Of a DNA stretch of 64,000 bases, positions 61,433 through 64,000 are shown one piece after another. A program made the translations under genes and the position numbers. Each line of letters begins with the position of its first letter. Within the stretch, counting starts at the first letter, position 1. The notes under the pieces are model-generated. The model saw only the letters and a program-made list of their open reading frames with translations, made no database searches and was not told where the DNA came from. The stretch comes from Elysia chlorotica (taxonomy: Eukaryota; Mollusca; Gastropoda; Plakobranchidae): assembly GCA_003991915.1 (NCBI GenBank), contig RQTK01000431.1, positions 323,011-387,010 of the forward strand. Direction: 5' to 3'.

Positions 61433-61890
61433 CGGGGAGCGTGGTTGCACTGAGGTTAGAGCGTCTGTTTCTCATGAAAGAGGGCGGTGTCGTGGTCCTA
61501 GGGTAGACGTCGGCTTCCGACGCAAAAGGTCAATGGTTCGAGTCCTGACGATTTCGCTCCCTACTGGTTGGTTCGGTGTCAGTTTAATGTGACCGGCTGA
61601 GACAGAAGTCATGGTATCCCCGCCCTGTCTCATATGTGGCACCACATAAAAATTCTTAGACGACAGTCTTGAGGCCTGTCCACAATATAGCCTATATAGT
61701 GCTGATGTTGGACGTTAAACCAGCAAAACTACTCAACTTCTCATGCAGAAGGTCCGGCTTCGAGTCCTGCTCTGGCGGCCGCATGTTTTTCGATATGGAT
61801 TGGTTCGGTATCATTATAATGTTATTGGCAAAGTTCCTGGTTTTAGGATCCGGGGTTCCATCGCCGTAACAGCACTTTTCTCAAGACCTA
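61433..61890 (+). mobile_element. Second tRNA-derived SINE type, interrupted by a family A SINE
   Basis: Its head reads gggagcgtggttgcactgag, gttagagcg (A-box region) and, after the inserted element, ggcttcgagtcctgct (B box GGCTTCGAGTCC). The body (gatatggattggttcggtat ...) differs from family A. The insertion splits it between the two boxes. Confidence 0.75.
61477..61737 (+). mobile_element. tRNA-derived SINE (family A) nested in another SINE
   Basis: A full-length copy with an intact B box (GGTTCGAGTCC). The target-site duplication ttctcatg lies at 61469-61476 and 61738-61745. This insertion is younger than its host SINE. Confidence 0.93.
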
Positions 61891-61954
61891 AAGGACATTA
61901 AAAAAAGGGAGAGAGCTTCGGTTTTTCCCATAAAGAGTCTAGTCTGAAGAAAGC

Positions 61955-62035
61955 CAACTAGTTCAGTCGGTAGATCGTTTGATGTCCAAGCAGGGGTTTG
62001 ACGTTGGCCGTTCGATCTCAGCTGATGTCCTACAT
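61955..62035 (+). mobile_element. tRNA-like SINE head or tRNA pseudogene
   Basis: The A-box-like tagttcagtcggtagatcg and B-box-like gttcgatctc are about 50 nt apart. The arms do not fold into a full cloverleaf by eye, so a functional tRNA is unlikely. It may be the head of a third SINE type. Confidence 0.5.
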
Positions 62036-62316
62036 TTTTTTATGGGAAGCCGCGGTCTCCTAATAATTTTTTTTGGTTATTTTTACCTTAATCATAGCTT
62101 ATTAGATAGTATACGTCAATGATCTTTCCAATGATATCTGAAGTGTATACACACATTTTAATTTTTAGAATCTTTTTAGGCTTACAATTGTTCATAGTTC
62201 ATGTTATGTCTACGTATTTTCCACGGTAAGGCATTTGCCTTTTTTGAAAAATCATAAATATTTAGATCAAGGAAAAAAACGAAGTTCATATTGAGAAATA
62301 TGATATATAAATAGAG

Positions 62317-62320
<4 letters not shown>

Positions 62321-62387
<67 letters not shown>
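62321..62387. repeat. (AG)n microsatellite in a longer purine-rich tract
   Basis: A near-pure AG run followed by a GA-rich, G-rich stretch to about 62620. The Ser/Leu/Pro open frames on the other strand are artefacts. Confidence 0.95.
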
Positions 62388-62389
<2 letters not shown>

Positions 62390-63745
62390 GTGTGTGTCGG
62401 GGGGAGACAGAGAGATGAAGGGAGGCGAACGTAGAGGTAAGAAGCAGATACGAGAGAGGCATATAAAAGGAGAGGGAGGGAGGTAGGAAGAGAGAGAGGC
62501 AGAGAGATAGATAGAGAGGCAGAGAGAGAGAGAAAGAGAGAAAGAGGGGGGGGGGGGGGGGACAAGGCAAAAGATGGGATATAAGAACGGGGGGCAGAGA
62601 AGCGGTAGGGCGGGGTGGGGGGGGCGACAGATCCATAAGTATCAGGATTATAAGATAGTAAGTCCAACACTTAGTAAGGGGCATAACTGGCTGAAACACC
62701 AAGTCCAATAAAAAGTGCATAGTTAGACCAGAGAGTGTGAAACAGTGAGAGGTTTCACGTGGAGAATTTAGCGTTTGTCGGTCGGGATAAATAAGGCGGT
62801 TGCTTCCTTCTTTTAACCTTAGTAATATTATATCTGAATATTGGACAACCGCCTAACTTCAAGAAAGAAATAGAGTGAGCATGCGCCACGCTAGCTCCCT
62901 GTAATAACAACATTGTGAGCTATTTTTGTGAGACGTCTCGCTGAATCTATTGTCTCTGGATGTCACTTTGGCGCACCTGCTGTTAAACAACTTACTTAAC
63001 TTTTAACAAAGTGATATACCTTTATGTAATATCTCGATTCTTATCTATGGACAAGTAAAAAGGCCTACGAACAGCGCTTACATAATTTATATTATCAACT
63101 GTGACCAAATGAGAATAAGTGGTAAAAAAAAGCAGTAACATCCACAATGCAAATATAAATCAGATGGATATAACTATAATACAGTATGAACAATGATATT
63201 GTAGAACATAGTTCAAACCATCGTAGTTATTATTCGTACCTAAGAGTTTGAATAAAGAAATCTACAGTACCGAGTGTACTGATGCTCATGGCCACCATTA
63301 TCAGAACGTTTTCTATTATAAAGCTTATTAAACTAAATTTTTAAAATTTGTACAAATACCAACAGAAATTGAGTTCATATAACGCAAAACCAAAGACTAT
63401 AGATTTAGTGAGCGGTGTGGCAAAACGAGTTCACAATGCATTGTACTAAGAGCAATATCTTCATTAAAATTAAGTCTGTTAAACTGTGTTCAGACTGAAT
63501 TTTACTAAGGTTTGAAGAAGAAAGCTACGGCCTTAATTATCTCGAGTCATGTACGCAAAATGCTTGCAGTGAAACCCCTCACTATTTCAAACGATTTGGT
63601 AAAACTGCAAATTTTATAGCTTTAAAGACAGAGGAAATCACTGTTAGGGGCACAGCGGTAAATGTATAGCACGGCAACCCCTTTGTTGACCAAATGAAGG
63701 AAAGTAGTCCCTACACACAACAACAACAAAAACAACAACAACAAT

Positions 63746-63747
<2 letters not shown>

Positions 63748-63827
<80 letters not shown>

Positions 63828-64000
63828 GCTACTGCTACTGCTACTGCTACTGCTACTGCTACTGCTACTGCTACTGCTACTGCTACTGCTACTGCTACTG
63901 CTACTGCTACTGCTACTGCTACTGCTACTGCTACTGCTACTGCTACTGCTACTGCTACTGCTACTGCTACTGCTACTGCTACTGCTACTGCTACTGCTAC
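63748..64000. repeat. Compound (CTA)n then (CTACTG)n microsatellite
   Basis: Pure CTA/TAC triplets run to about 63826, then switch sharply to a regular hexamer CTACTG to the window end. A short CAA run precedes it (63718-63743). The hexamer phase looks nearly error-free. Confidence 0.97.

Larger units (their letters stand above)
62036..64000. other. Right-end non-coding region
   Basis: After an AG tract (62321-62387) and purine-rich sequence to about 62560 (including a G-run near 62547) there is AT-rich DNA with no supported gene to about 63715. The window ends inside a microsatellite. Confidence 0.5.

Overview
The window reads as nuclear DNA of an animal, most likely a gastropod mollusc (inference). 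The basis is short exons in long AT-rich introns, standard GT/AG splice sites, many copies of tRNA-derived SINEs, long simple-sequence tracts and no bacterial-style gene packing. I cannot name the species. Two assembly gaps (runs of N) lie at 14019-14522 and 35286-35423.

Layout. (1) About 2.3-24.5 kb, + strand: one large multi-exon gene for a nuclear C2H2 zinc-finger protein. It has an AT-hook, about ten fingers, a long glutamine-rich tract and a conserved-looking C-terminus. It resembles the MEP-1 type of chromatin factor, but that name is only a hypothesis. (2) 24.5-30.4 kb: intergenic, dominated by a near-perfect inverted duplication and SINE copies. (3) 41.3-30.4 kb, - strand: cyclin C (CCNC), the partner of CDK8 in the Mediator kinase module, rebuilt exon by exon. 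One exon is missing and probably lies in the second gap. A small inverted-repeat transposon sits on the edge of another exon. A gag fossil of an LTR retroelement and a pogo-like element with a huge microsatellite lie in or near intron 1. (4) 43.9-44.9 kb, + strand, divergent from cyclin C: a single coding exon for an unrecognised protein made of about eight 35-residue repeats. (5) 52.1-51.2 kb, - strand: a small three-exon gene I do not recognise. (6) 60.5-56.7 kb, - strand: the 3' part of a sulfotransferase-like gene. Its last intron and its stop codon are each attached to a minisatellite that appears to be copied from the exon edge. (7) 60.5-64 kb: SINEs (one nested in another), CT/AG tracts and a compound CTA/CTACTG microsatellite.

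The strongest theme is repeated local tandem duplication of exon edges. A whole 129-nt exon is doubled in frame. Splice acceptors of at least two other zinc-finger exons have decoy copies. In the sulfotransferase gene a splice donor has been amplified to about 17 copies, and the stop-codon end to about nine. The other standout is the forward-reverse-forward triplication at 24.9-26.1 kb. The five genes show no common pathway. Cyclin C and the repeat-protein gene probably share a divergent promoter region at about 41.3-42.0 kb.
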